Assembly: GCA_021773015.1 (NCBI GenBank)
Contig: JAJFKW010000006.1
Location: 401,268-465,267, forward strand
DNA: 64,000 nt
DNA from: Woeseia sp.
Lineage (GTDB): Bacteria > Pseudomonadota > Gammaproteobacteria > Steroidobacterales > Woeseiaceae
Reading direction: 5' to 3'
Part shown: piece after piece, positions 26,682-36,330 of the stretch
How the letters are laid out: each line of letters begins with the position of its first letter
How positions within the stretch are numbered: the stretch's first letter is position 1
Notes under the pieces: model-generated
Seen by the model: the letters and a program-made list of their open reading frames with translations, nothing else
The model's database searches: none
Told to the model about the DNA's origin: nothing
Program-made: the position numbers and the translations under genes

Positions 26682-28601
26682 ATGTGTGGCATTGCGGGTA
26701 TCATCAATCTGCAGAACAGCAGGCCTGTGGAGCCGGCAGTTCTTGAAAGTATGAGTGGTTCGATGGCTCACCGCGGCCCCGACGGCGCAGGATTCTGGAT
26801 TCAGCAGGACGGACAATGCGGCCTCGCGCATCGTCGATTGTCAATTCTTGATCTCTCCGATGCAGGCCGTCAACCGATGGCAACTGAAGATCAAAGGGTT
26901 TGGATTACGTTCAACGGCGAAATCTACAACTACCCAAATTTGCGTCGCGACCTGGAGTCGAAAGGGTACAGGTTTCGCTCCAATACCGACACCGAAGCCA
27001 TTCTGTATCTGTATCGAGAACACGGCGATCGATTCTTTGAGTTTCTCGACGGCGATTTCGGAATAGGACTGTGGGACTCTGATAAACAGCAGTTATTGGT
27101 GGTTCGTGACAGAGCTGGCGTTAAGCCTGTTTACTATTCGTACGTTGACGGGCGGTTCATCTTCGCGTCTGAAATAAAAGCATTGCTCAAGTATCCGGGC
27201 ATAAACAAAAGTCTGGACAACGAATCTTTCTACCACTACTTGACCTTTTTGGTGGCTCCTCCGCCAACCACTCTGATTGAAGGCATTTATAAACTCCCTG
27301 CGGCAAGCAGCCTTACAATTAGCCGAGTTGAAATGCAACGGTCGGAGACTCAGAAATACTGGCTGCCGCTGCCAAATATTGAACAAGAACAAAGACAAAA
27401 CTTTGGCGCATATGACGAAGAACTTGAGGCCATCTTTTCGAGGTCGGTGAAAAAGAGATTGATGGCAGACGTGCCAGTTGGCGTTCTGTTTTCAGGTGGC
27501 GTCGATTCAACGTTAAATCTCTGCGCATTCAGCAAGTTGATAGCACCGGAAAAAGTTAAGACTTTCACGGTCGGTATGTCTAACGCTGGGAAATTCCATG
27601 ATGATGCCGGTTTCGCAAAAACCATGGCGAATCGAATTGGCAGCGAGCATCACGAAATTTACATAAGCGATGATGACCTTCTGCGTACGGCTCTGGACGT
27701 GGGGCACTACCAGGATGAGCCGATTTCTGACCCGGTTGCTGTACCGCTGTATTTCGTAACGAAATTGGCCAAGGAGCACGGCGTGACGGTACTGCACGCG
27801 GGCGAAGGAGCCGATGAACTATTTTGCGGTTACAAGAATTACAGAAGATTCATCCGGCACAACGAAACGCTATGGCAGCCGCTATCGAAACTGCCAAGAT
27901 GGGTGAGTTCTTTCGCTGCCAGTTCGCTGGCGGTAAGTAGTTCTCCGAGACATCGCAAGATTCGGGACGTCCTGGCTCGTCGTGGCAAGGGACAACAGTT
28001 CTTCATGTCGTCGGCGGTAGCTTACTACGAATTGGAAAAACAGAAAATGCTGAGTCCGGAGCTTCGCCATGCGATGGCAAGCGCAGACTCATTCAATGCA
28101 GTTGCTCCGTATTATGAGCAAATTTTGAAGGATAGGCCCGACGCAAGTTTCTTGCAGGTGTTGACGTATATTGAGCTGCAGCTGAGATTGCCTGAATTGT
28201 TGCTAATGCGGGCCGACAAAATGTCCATGGCCAATTCAGTGGAAATTCGAGTGCCCTTCCTCGACAGGGATCTCATGGATTTTGCAATGCGTGTCCCCGA
28301 TGCATACAAGCTTCGGGATGGAGTGTCGAAAGAACCTGTGAAACGCTTTGCGGCCAAACTGGTAGATGCGAGAGATGTTTACAAGCCGAAGACAGGTTTT
28401 GGTGTACCGATTCAGCAGTGGTTCAAGGGGCAGCTCGGCGACGCGCTTATGGATTTACTCGGCTCCAATCGTGGTACTGCTGATCAGCTGTTCGATCGGA
28501 AGGCGATTGAACATCACCTCCGGCACGGATTGCGTACGGGTAACGAGGCGTTTCAGCTTTGGGTCATTTATAATTTCCTTGCCTGGCAACAAGGACTGTA
28601 G
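26682..28601 (+). CDS. asnB: Asparagine synthase-like glutamine amidotransferase
   Basis: A 639-residue class II glutamine amidotransferase plus ATP-dependent synthetase. The N-terminal nucleophile Cys2 (MCGIAGI) and HRGPDGAGF are intact, and the synthetase P-loop is LFSGGVDSTLN. The C-terminal part keeps MRADKMSMANSVEIRVPFLD. It could make asparagine, but AsnB-like genes in surface-polysaccharide loci are often proposed to amidate uronic acid carboxyl groups; that is inferred here from context. It lies 16 bp after the fusion oxidoreductase and 5 bp before the flippase gene. Confidence 0.88.
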   Translation: MCGIAGIINLQNSRPVEPAVLESMSGSMAHRGPDGAGFWIQQDGQCGLAHRRLSILDLSDAGRQPMATEDQRVWITFNGEIYNYPNLRRDLESKGYRFRSNTDTEAILYLYREHGDRFFEFLDGDFGIGLWDSDKQQLLVVRDRAGVKPVYYSYVDGRFIFASEIKALLKYPGINKSLDNESFYHYLTFLVAPPPTTLIEGIYKLPAASSLTISRVEMQRSETQKYWLPLPNIEQEQRQNFGAYDEELEAIFSRSVKKRLMADVPVGVLFSGGVDSTLNLCAFSKLIAPEKVKTFTVGMSNAGKFHDDAGFAKTMANRIGSEHHEIYISDDDLLRTALDVGHYQDEPISDPVAVPLYFVTKLAKEHGVTVLHAGEGADELFCGYKNYRRFIRHNETLWQPLSKLPRWVSSFAASSLAVSSSPRHRKIRDVLARRGKGQQFFMSSAVAYYELEKQKMLSPELRHAMASADSFNAVAPYYEQILKDRPDASFLQVLTYIELQLRLPELLLMRADKMSMANSVEIRVPFLDRDLMDFAMRVPDAYKLRDGVSKEPVKRFAAKLVDARDVYKPKTGFGVPIQQWFKGQLGDALMDLLGSNRGTADQLFDRKAIEHHLRHGLRTGNEAFQLWVIYNFLAWQQGL

Positions 28602-28606
28602 CCAAC

Positions 28607-29848
28607 ATGGACGAATCGCCACGGCATCAGATCTCGGCCAACCTCGCCTTTACTTTGATAAAAAGTGCGTCGGTGCTCGTCAGCATCCGACTGGCGGATG
28701 CTGTGCTGACTGCGCAAGTCATGGGCCTGATACTGTTGCTACGTCGTCAAGGCGCGCTGTGGAGCAACTTGGTCCAATTGGGCCTCTCTCAGAGCCTGCA
28801 GAAATTTTATGTCGCTGACGAGCGACAAGCGGAACGACTTGAGCTATGGGGCGTCATGGTCCGCTGGGTGGCTGTCGCGAGCACGGTCTTCGTCACTCTG
28901 TGCCTTCTCATTGACGATTCACTAGCAAACCTGCTGTTCGGACGTCCGGAGAAATCTCTGGCATGGGGGTTTGGCATTTACGTCGCGGGCATCGCCCTGG
29001 GCTTTATGGCGACCTCTTCGTGGCAGGCTGAGTTTCGGTTTGTCCGCGCAAATCTGATCGACTGGATGAACGGAAGCCTTTTATTTATTGTGTGCCTGAT
29101 TTGGGCGGGGCATCTGCCTGGCACTTCAATCGTATTCATACTTTCCGGTCTGACGCTTGCCGCTTCCCTCTTGGCCATATGGTCTTTCGCGTCGATGACC
29201 AATGGCCGCAACGCGCTGTTTGCCAACCGATGGCGTCTCGAACGCAGTATCACACGCTACGGATACACGAGGGCGCTTACGGCCTTTGCGGACCTTGCAA
29301 CTATGGTTTTGGGACCATGGTTATTGAGAGGGCAGTCCGAACAAGCTGGTTACTTGATTGTTGCGCTAATTGTTGTACGAGTCGCTCAATCTCTGGTTTT
29401 ACCCGTTGCGCGTGTGCTGGCATTAAGAGCCAATTCATACCGGTACAATCAGCATAGGGAAGAACAACTCATTTTGAAGTTTGCGGGCATAGTATTTGTC
29501 GTTTCCTGGCTTTTCGTTGCTCTATATTTTGGGGCCGGCGACATTGCACTAGCATGGTGGTTACCCAATTCATCCGCGCATATACTATCAATCGTCGACA
29601 AACTCGTCTTATTCCTGCCTGCAATTGGCGTATTTTATGCTTTGCGCAATCACATTGAGATCCGATATACGTTTCCTTTCAATCTAGTCTTTCTTGTTTG
29701 TGCTATCGCTACACTACTGATTAGTAGTCGTCTGCTGGGTCCCGTGACTCTTACCTCAATCACGAATGCTATGTCGCATATGTTTTTTGCCTACTACTTC
29801 TATTCTGCCGCGGTAGTTGTCGTGCTCGCGCGTCGCAAACCCGGCTAG
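28607..29848 (+). CDS. Wzx-like polysaccharide flippase (MOP/MATE superfamily)
   Basis: A 413-residue protein with about twelve hydrophobic segments and the opening pattern of polysaccharide transporters (ISANLAFTLIKSASVLVSI, then LLLRRQGALWSNLVQLGLSQSL). It probably flips undecaprenyl-linked repeat units across the inner membrane. Sequence conservation in this family is low, so the call rests on topology, size and neighbours (a Wzy-like polymerase begins 8 bp downstream). It is the only flippase candidate in the window. Confidence 0.78.
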   Translation: MDESPRHQISANLAFTLIKSASVLVSIRLADAVLTAQVMGLILLLRRQGALWSNLVQLGLSQSLQKFYVADERQAERLELWGVMVRWVAVASTVFVTLCLLIDDSLANLLFGRPEKSLAWGFGIYVAGIALGFMATSSWQAEFRFVRANLIDWMNGSLLFIVCLIWAGHLPGTSIVFILSGLTLAASLLAIWSFASMTNGRNALFANRWRLERSITRYGYTRALTAFADLATMVLGPWLLRGQSEQAGYLIVALIVVRVAQSLVLPVARVLALRANSYRYNQHREEQLILKFAGIVFVVSWLFVALYFGAGDIALAWWLPNSSAHILSIVDKLVLFLPAIGVFYALRNHIEIRYTFPFNLVFLVCAIATLLISSRLLGPVTLTSITNAMSHMFFAYYFYSAAVVVVLARRKPG

Positions 29849-29856
29849 ACGTCAAC

Positions 29857-31227
29857 GTGACTGTTTTACACTGGTTGTTCACTATTCCGGCGCTCATCCT
29901 GTCGGTCGTTTTGATGGTTGTCTATTTCAGGCTCCAGGAAGTATTTAGTCTGAATGTAATCCTGGTTATGTATGTGTGCCACATAATTCAGCAACTTGGT
30001 GCCTCAATTTTCCTTCTTTCCGATCCGAGCGCGATCGCGGCTCCTACCTATTTCGTAGCGTGTGCGCTCACCGCATTGTTGATACCGATCGGAGGAATGT
30101 TGGGTCATGCAGTACTGCCCGCACAAAATCGGCACCAACAACGATTTCATCGATCTGCTGTTGCGGACAATATCGAAACGCGACGTGCAATCTGGGTTTT
30201 TCTCTTGCTACTTTCAGGTTTCTGCCTGCTACTTTTTCTGTTTTATGTCAGTCAAGTTCCATCCAGCCCGTTGCTCAAGCTTGTAACCGGCAAGATTGGC
30301 GGTGGCGTCGATGCTCAACTTGCTCGCAGAGAGGGCGATGCCGGTGCGCTGGGTCGGATTTTTGGTATGGGAATTGTGTTTTTCATGCCGTTTTTGTTCC
30401 TGATTTCGATGATCGGTTTGGGGTATTTTCGTTCGACCGTAGCCAAGCTTGCTTGTATTCCCGCAATGACCATCGCAATTCTTTACAACGCGTGGGCGAT
30501 GGACAAGACAACAGTAGCAATGCTGTTCCTTCTGGCCTCGATTATCCTGTTAATGAAAAAACAAGAGGTCGAAGGCTCTAGAATTCATAGGGTCCAGCAG
30601 ATTGACAAAAAGGCGACAGCCAAAAAGAAGAGGCGAATCTGGCTACTTTTCGGGGTATTCAGTCTATTGATGGTTGGTTATCCGGTTCTTGTGTTTGTAT
30701 TTACACTTTCGGAAGGCACAGGATTGGGCTACATGATTTCTCATGTATTCTTACGCTTGGTATACAAACCGGCAATTAACTCATACACCGCATTTGAAGC
30801 GTTCACTTACTATTGGAATTTTACTTTCTTCACCGACATCAAGCTCTTCACCAGTCTCTTTGGTTTGCCATATTTTGATATGAGCGAAGCAATTGCGGTC
30901 TACAAAGGGCAGGACCCTTTCAACAATGCTCCACCAACCGCTATTGGCAACTTTTATGGACAGGGCGGCTGGACTGTATTGGTCGTTGGCGTTCTGTTTG
31001 CGGCGGCGTTGTTTAAAGTAGTTGAAAACTGGTTTTATCATGTCAAAAACAAGTCCCCTGTACACATAGCCCTGTATGCGCTTTTGCTGTATGGTGCATT
31101 CCGTTTTAGCTGGGCGAATTACCACACGATTCTAATGACGGAGACCATTTTGCCTCTGATCCTGCTGCTGCTGCTGTGGAATCTGGTGTTCAGGGTTTCC
31201 AGCGCCAGGGGCACGAATCGTCAATAA
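29857..31227 (+). CDS. Wzy-like O-antigen/capsule repeat-unit polymerase
   Basis: A 456-residue, highly hydrophobic protein with roughly ten membrane helices and a large charged loop around residues 235-265 (KKQEVEGSRIHRVQQIDKK). It probably joins lipid-linked repeat units in the periplasm. It starts at GTG 29857, 8 bp after the flippase stop. Wzy proteins share little sequence; oligosaccharide-repeat-unit polymerase is the best reading from topology and position. PPTAIGNFYGQGGW near residue 350 resembles a conserved periplasmic loop segment of such polymerases. Confidence 0.75.
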   Translation: MTVLHWLFTIPALILSVVLMVVYFRLQEVFSLNVILVMYVCHIIQQLGASIFLLSDPSAIAAPTYFVACALTALLIPIGGMLGHAVLPAQNRHQQRFHRSAVADNIETRRAIWVFLLLLSGFCLLLFLFYVSQVPSSPLLKLVTGKIGGGVDAQLARREGDAGALGRIFGMGIVFFMPFLFLISMIGLGYFRSTVAKLACIPAMTIAILYNAWAMDKTTVAMLFLLASIILLMKKQEVEGSRIHRVQQIDKKATAKKKRRIWLLFGVFSLLMVGYPVLVFVFTLSEGTGLGYMISHVFLRLVYKPAINSYTAFEAFTYYWNFTFFTDIKLFTSLFGLPYFDMSEAIAVYKGQDPFNNAPPTAIGNFYGQGGWTVLVVGVLFAAALFKVVENWFYHVKNKSPVHIALYALLLYGAFRFSWANYHTILMTETILPLILLLLLWNLVFRVSSARGTNRQ

Positions 31228-31289
31228 ATGATCTGCCCCGATTTCCACTCAAATCCTAACTGCCGACGGCATAGACAGTACTTACAAAT

Positions 31290-32051
31290 ATGACTGAGAC
31301 AAATACGACCAAAAATCACCGTGGCATGGGGAAGCGAATCAAGTACGCTTTGCCAACTTCGGCATTCGACATGCTCAGAACCATCATGAACGGTGCGGTA
31401 TCGTTGCTTCCATACGGCGTTAAGTACGGCGTCGGAAGTATGTTGCGGCGCAAGAAATTTCCTTACAGCGTAATTCGAAACGGAGATATTGTCGTTCAGG
31501 CAGGCGCACCAAGAGATTTGTTGTCAGCTGGCCGATCTCGCGCAATTCACTTCGCGAAACTTGTTGGAGACGGCAAGGCGGTGATTATCGAGCCCGACCC
31601 GGGCAACTGTGCGATGATTAAGGAGTTTATCGATCGCAACGGCCTTGGCGACACTGTAATTTTGGTGGAAAAGGGCCTTTGGTCCGAACCTGGCGAGTTG
31701 AATTTTCTTTCGAGTCCCAGTCACCCGGCGGCAAACGTATTGGTCGACGCCAAGGATATCGATCAGTCATTGATTGATGACCGAAATTACTCGTTACTGA
31801 CGGTTCCTGTGGATACGTTGGACAAGATTCTCAGTGACTTGGGAATGTCGGTGCCGCGCCTTGTCAGCTTGACGACCAATGGTGCGGAGCCCCATATCAT
31901 TGACGGGATGGCGGGTTTGATAGACCAGGGGCTCAAATATATCTCTCTGGCATCGACGAGCCTGGGGTATCCTGAGCTAATGGAACAAATTGGATTTGAA
32001 ATGATTGCGATCGACGATCGCGGGTACACTTTTCGCAAGAAAGACGCCTAG
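31290..32051 (+). CDS. FkbM-like methyltransferase-fold protein
   Basis: A 253-residue protein with the FkbM-family layout: KAVIIEPDPGNCAMIKEFIDR matches the acidic strand after motif I, with later VPVDTLDKIL and a TTNGAEPHIIDGM region corresponding to the family's KIDVEGAE-type motif. Motif I itself reads VVQAGAPRDL instead of VDVGANxG, and the second motif has TTNGAE rather than DVEGAE. SAM binding or activity may therefore be reduced or altered. It may methylate a sugar in the repeat unit. It lies 62 bp after the polymerase and 7 bp before the sulfotransferase gene. Confidence 0.7.
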   Translation: MTETNTTKNHRGMGKRIKYALPTSAFDMLRTIMNGAVSLLPYGVKYGVGSMLRRKKFPYSVIRNGDIVVQAGAPRDLLSAGRSRAIHFAKLVGDGKAVIIEPDPGNCAMIKEFIDRNGLGDTVILVEKGLWSEPGELNFLSSPSHPAANVLVDAKDIDQSLIDDRNYSLLTVPVDTLDKILSDLGMSVPRLVSLTTNGAEPHIIDGMAGLIDQGLKYISLASTSLGYPELMEQIGFEMIAIDDRGYTFRKKDA

Positions 32052-32058
32052 GCAGTGA

Positions 32059-33054
32059 ATGTTGGTTTCAATATCGAATCTCCCGGAACGCTTGACCTAC
32101 GTTGTACGGTCGTACTCGTGGCTATTTGACCCCCGCACATTCTTGCCAGATTCAACGACGCCGATCGATCGCCCAATTTTCCTGCTCGGTACCCAAGGCG
32201 GTGGCCTTACTTTATTGTCACGCATGCTACGTCGCCATGATGATGTGGTCTCCGCTGCAGGCAATTCGAATTACTGGACGTCTGCAGATGAATTGCAAAA
32301 CGTGTTCGGTCTCGTGCTTCCCGCAGAGTTGACGGGCCTTCGATTCAAAGCGCCACATCACCCTATCCTGACAGCTCCCCGCAGCTGGACGTTTGCCGCC
32401 AGAGATTTGTTTGGCGCCTATCGCAAAAATGCGGAGAATGCCTCACCCAAGTTGGCTCGAACATTAGAACGCATTGTCCGCAGCAACCTGCGGCGCCATG
32501 CGCGGAAAGTCGACCAGGCAAGATTTATTGACAAGAGTCAATCTTATTCAGTGCGCGCGGGTCTGATATGGGCGCTGTTGAAAGAATATGACCCCGTGTT
32601 TGTTCTCGTACCCAGAGACCCGTACGTCTCCGTATTTCGTGCTGCAAATGGCAAGGCGGCCGACATGAAACGGCTTGCTGAGGTACTTTCCTATGCAGAC
32701 CGAATCGATATCTGCGCCGAGCATTACGCCAACACCATGCGAGCGGCAATGGCGGACGCTGCAAGACACAGTTTTCGATTTATGATAATGCGATTCGAGG
32801 ATCTTATCGCCGACCCGGTAACGTCGCTGCGATCGGTTTGTGAGCATTGCGAACTGTCTTTCGACGAAGATATGCTGCCGGCCAGGCACCATCAGTTGCC
32901 TTTCGGCAGCCGTTTCCGAGATCGGTGGTATCCGATCAAGACAGACGTCAACGATGTGTATGAAGAGATGATCGACCAAATAACGATCGAGCGAGTCAAT
33001 CGCCACGCCGCGGAACTCTTGCCAGATCTCGGCTATACCGTGCGAACACCTTAA
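32059..33054 (+). CDS. Sulfotransferase family protein
   Basis: A 331-residue PAPS-dependent sulfotransferase-like protein. The 5'-phosphosulfate loop is at about residues 37-50 (PIFLLGTQGGGLTLLSRML). A 3'-phosphate-type motif follows (VPRDPYVSVFRAAN), and a conserved FEDLIADP segment lies near residue 252. It probably adds sulfate to the polysaccharide in the cytoplasm before flipping. Inside an assembly operon, 12 bp before a glycosyltransferase, this points to a sulfated polymer. No PAPS synthesis genes are in the window. Confidence 0.82.
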   Translation: MLVSISNLPERLTYVVRSYSWLFDPRTFLPDSTTPIDRPIFLLGTQGGGLTLLSRMLRRHDDVVSAAGNSNYWTSADELQNVFGLVLPAELTGLRFKAPHHPILTAPRSWTFAARDLFGAYRKNAENASPKLARTLERIVRSNLRRHARKVDQARFIDKSQSYSVRAGLIWALLKEYDPVFVLVPRDPYVSVFRAANGKAADMKRLAEVLSYADRIDICAEHYANTMRAAMADAARHSFRFMIMRFEDLIADPVTSLRSVCEHCELSFDEDMLPARHHQLPFGSRFRDRWYPIKTDVNDVYEEMIDQITIERVNRHAAELLPDLGYTVRTP

Positions 33055-33066
33055 AGGCCTATCATC

Positions 33067-34188
33067 GTGCACATCTGTTTTCTCTCTTCGCTACACCCAC
33101 CACTGGACAAGCGAGTCCACTATAAAGAGGCGGTCTCTCTGGTCGGTGCCGGTTTCAACGTCACTCATATTGCCCCCGGTGACGTCGACGGTCAGATCAT
33201 TGATGGGGTCAAATTTATTTGCTTCGAGGGCCAGAAAAATGTACTGGGGCGACTGGGACAACTTCGCGTTCTGTATCGACTAGGCAAGCGGGTTGATGCA
33301 GACGTCTACCACTGCAACGAGATCGAGTCATGGATAGTTGGAGTACTCTTGAAGTGGCGAAACCGGTGCCGGGTAGTGTTCGATGTGCATGAGGTATATT
33401 CGACCAACGTATCCGAACGGCTGTTTGCTCGACCAGTTCGGCCCGTTGTTGAAGGGCTGGTACGCATCTACTTTCGGATGCTATTGCCGTTCACCGATCG
33501 GCTCGTATTTGCGAAGCAATCAGTGCAAAAAGACTTTCCGCCTCTTCCATCCAAAGTTGTGTTGGCTCGAAATTACTCGGAGACTGAGGGCGCGAGTACG
33601 AGAGTTTGCGATCATCGAAACGATGGCCACGTTACAGCACTTCACCTCGGCGCAATAAACCGAGGCCGAGGCTGGCCGCAACTCCTTGAGGCACTGACGC
33701 ACGTTGAGAATGAACGCGTCCGACTTTCCGTAGTTGGGCGTTTTGGCGATGGCACGGAAGAGCAATTTAAGGAGGAGCTCGTCCGGCGAGGCATCGCAGA
33801 TCATGTTGAATTCACGCCCTGGATCCCTTACGAAGAGGTGCCAGACTACACGGCCACATGCCAGATTGGCCTCATTACGTTCCAACCCGTTCACGATAAT
33901 TTTACGAATGCATTACCGCACAAATTATTCGACTATATGTTGGCCGGATTGCCGGTAATCGTTCCGGATTTTGCAGTAGAGGTGCGCGAAATCGTGCGAG
34001 AATCCGGTTGTGGCATTCTCGTCGATACTACTAAGCCCAACGCGATAGCAGCAGCAATAGACAAACTTGCGGACGATCCCGAGATGCGCATCGCTATGGG
34101 TAATCGTGGACGTGAAGCCGTGCTAGGCAGATACAACTGGGAAAGAGAAGCAGCGGCTCTAATCGAAATGTACCACGAGCTCGAATAA
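33067..34188 (+). CDS. GT4-family glycosyltransferase (first)
   Basis: A 373-residue GT-B fold enzyme starting at GTG 33067. The N-terminal domain opens with ICFLSSLHPPLDKRVHYKEA. The C-terminal donor-binding domain shows HLGAINRGRGWPQLLEAL and the NALPHKLFDYMLAGLPVIV region, with the Glu-x7-Glu site of GT4 replaced by a Lys/Leu-type variant (PHKLFDYMLAG). It transfers an unknown sugar to the lipid-linked repeat unit. It is one of only two classical glycosyltransferases in the locus and sits between the sulfotransferase and the second fusion oxidoreductase. Confidence 0.86.
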   Translation: MHICFLSSLHPPLDKRVHYKEAVSLVGAGFNVTHIAPGDVDGQIIDGVKFICFEGQKNVLGRLGQLRVLYRLGKRVDADVYHCNEIESWIVGVLLKWRNRCRVVFDVHEVYSTNVSERLFARPVRPVVEGLVRIYFRMLLPFTDRLVFAKQSVQKDFPPLPSKVVLARNYSETEGASTRVCDHRNDGHVTALHLGAINRGRGWPQLLEALTHVENERVRLSVVGRFGDGTEEQFKEELVRRGIADHVEFTPWIPYEEVPDYTATCQIGLITFQPVHDNFTNALPHKLFDYMLAGLPVIVPDFAVEVREIVRESGCGILVDTTKPNAIAAAIDKLADDPEMRIAMGNRGREAVLGRYNWEREAAALIEMYHELE

Positions 34189-34211
34189 GAGTGACTCAAG
34201 GACATCAATCT

Positions 34212-36329
34212 ATGAAACAAGTATTTCAGGATCTATCGTCGGGAGACACGCGCGTCGAGGATGTTCCTGTTCCGCATGCTGATCGCGGACGAGTGCTTAT
34301 CCGCACAAACGTAAGCCTGATTTCTGCTGGAACTGAACGCATGCTAGTCGAATTTGCTCGTGCCGGCTGGGTTTCGCGTATACGCCAGCAGCCCGACCGA
34401 GTAAATATGGTACTAGAAAAAATTCGAGCGGACGGTTTACTCGCGACCTACGAAGCGGTGCACTCTAAGCTGGACGAACCATTGCCGATGGGCTATTGCA
34501 ACGTCGGTGTAGTCAAAGAAGTCGGTGCAGGGGTGGTCGGTCTGGAGGTGGGAGACCGGGTATTGTCAAATGGTCCCCACGCGGAATGGGTTTCGGTGCC
34601 GAGAAATTTGTGCATCAAAGTCCCGGATGAAATCTCTGATGACGAAGCAGTATTTGGCGTTCTTGGTGCGATTGGGCTGCAGGGTCTTCGCCTGGCTAAC
34701 CCGACCGTCGGGGAGTCGTTTGCGGTAATTGGCATGGGGCTTATCGGACTTGTTACTGCTCAGCTTCTTCAGGCAAACGGATGTAGAGTTCTTGGCATCG
34801 ACAATGATGCCTCGCGAGTGGCGTTGGCTAAGCGTTTAGGAGCCGAAGTTGTGGACCTATCCTCGGGTGAAAATCCTGTCGGCAAGGCCATGGCGTTTTC
34901 GCGAAACAGAGGAATGGACGGTGTCTTGATTACCGCCAGTACTAGCAGCAATGACCCGGTGAGCCAGGCTGCGCAAATGAGCCGTAAGCGCGGCCGAATC
35001 ATACTTGTTGGTGTCACCGGCTTGGAGCTGTCACGCGCCGACTTTTATGAAAAAGAGCTTAGCTTCCAGGTGTCCTGTTCATATGGACCAGGGCGCTATG
35101 ATTCCGAATACGAAGAGAAAGGCCGGGACTATCCTTTCGGATTCGTCAGATGGACCGAGCAACGGAACATGGAGGCCGTACTAGATACGATGTCGGCCGG
35201 AGGGATCAAGACCGCTGAGTTATTGACTCATCGGTTTACTATCGAAAACGCTGCGGAAGCGTATGACTTGCTCGCGGACGATAAATCCGTACTTGGGATC
35301 GCGCTTACATACCCGAACCAAACTGTGGGCAAGGATAAAGCGCCTACACACTCCGTCGAATTCGCACGCCGAAACATCAAAAAGGAGTCTGTCGGCATTT
35401 CCTTCATTGGTGCGGGGGCGTACGCCGGCCGCATTCTAATTCCGGCCTTCAAGGAAGCCGGTTGCAATTTGCGGATGCTGGCGGCGTCAAGCGGTACGCG
35501 GTCCGTTCGCCAAGGTAGAAAGCATGGATTTAGCTCTGCGACGACCGAAACAGGGGATATTTTGAACGACCCGCATACGGATGCCGTTGTCATTGCGACA
35601 CGCCATGACTCCCATGCGCACTACGTGTCAGATGCGCTATCGGCGGGTAAGAGCGTCTTCTGCGAAAAGCCATTGTGCCTGACGATGACTGAGCTAGACG
35701 AATTACAGCAAACGTGGGATGGGATTAGTGAGAAACCAGTGTTGATGATCGGATTTAATCGTAGATTCTCGCCACTAGTTACGGCTCTGAAATCGAATAT
35801 CTCAGCTGCTAGTGGCGTCCCGACGTTCGTTATGACTGTCAATGCCGGTTCGATACCACAGGATCACTGGACGCAAGATGCGGATGTCGGCGGCCGCCGG
35901 ATAATCGGCGAAGCGTGCCATTTTATCGATTTGCTCCGGTTTCTCGCAGATGCGCCGATTCTTAGTTCGACGGGCATAGCCCTGGCAGGATTCGGCGGCG
36001 CAGGAGACGATATTGCGAGCATTACTTTACGGTTTGAGAACGGGTCATTCGGTACGGTGCACTATCTTGCTAACGGCCACAAAAGCTTTCCAAAAGAGCG
36101 ACTTGACGTATTTGTCGACGGCCAGATTTATCAGATAGACAATTTTCGACGTCTACGCACCTGGGGTGGCGGAAAAAACCTGTCGTTGTGGCGCCAAGAC
36201 AAGGGTCAGACAGAATGCGCGCGGAAATTCGTGGACTGTGTTGCCGGAAAAGCCGCGCCTCCAATACCGGTTGACGAAGTTTGGGAAGTGGCTCGAAGTT
36301 CGATAGAGATCGCATCCAATTTGAATTGA
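34212..36329 (+). CDS. Bi-domain oxidoreductase: MDR fused to Gfo/Idh/MocA (second copy)
   Basis: About 705 residues, a paralogue of 24506-26665 with the same domain order. The MDR half shows IGMGLIGLVTAQLL and SCSYGPGRYDSEYEE. The Gfo/Idh/MocA half shows ISFIGAGAYAGRILIP, CEKPLCLT and IGEACHFIDLLRF. The frame can begin at GTG 34191, but ATG 34212 gives the MKQVF start shared with the paralogue and has AAGGA at 34198-34202. The heparinase-like partner follows 1 bp later, so here the oxidoreductase comes first, the reverse of the first pair. Substrate unknown. Confidence 0.88.
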   Translation: MKQVFQDLSSGDTRVEDVPVPHADRGRVLIRTNVSLISAGTERMLVEFARAGWVSRIRQQPDRVNMVLEKIRADGLLATYEAVHSKLDEPLPMGYCNVGVVKEVGAGVVGLEVGDRVLSNGPHAEWVSVPRNLCIKVPDEISDDEAVFGVLGAIGLQGLRLANPTVGESFAVIGMGLIGLVTAQLLQANGCRVLGIDNDASRVALAKRLGAEVVDLSSGENPVGKAMAFSRNRGMDGVLITASTSSNDPVSQAAQMSRKRGRIILVGVTGLELSRADFYEKELSFQVSCSYGPGRYDSEYEEKGRDYPFGFVRWTEQRNMEAVLDTMSAGGIKTAELLTHRFTIENAAEAYDLLADDKSVLGIALTYPNQTVGKDKAPTHSVEFARRNIKKESVGISFIGAGAYAGRILIPAFKEAGCNLRMLAASSGTRSVRQGRKHGFSSATTETGDILNDPHTDAVVIATRHDSHAHYVSDALSAGKSVFCEKPLCLTMTELDELQQTWDGISEKPVLMIGFNRRFSPLVTALKSNISAASGVPTFVMTVNAGSIPQDHWTQDADVGGRRIIGEACHFIDLLRFLADAPILSSTGIALAGFGGAGDDIASITLRFENGSFGTVHYLANGHKSFPKERLDVFVDGQIYQIDNFRRLRTWGGGKNLSLWRQDKGQTECARKFVDCVAGKAAPPIPVDEVWEVARSSIEIASNLN

Positions 36330-36330
36330 C

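Noticed and set aside
29976..30581. 201-codon frame overlapping the Wzy-like gene
   Set aside because: Same-strand alternative frame within a clear membrane-protein gene; Cys/Arg/Ser-rich translation without any motif.
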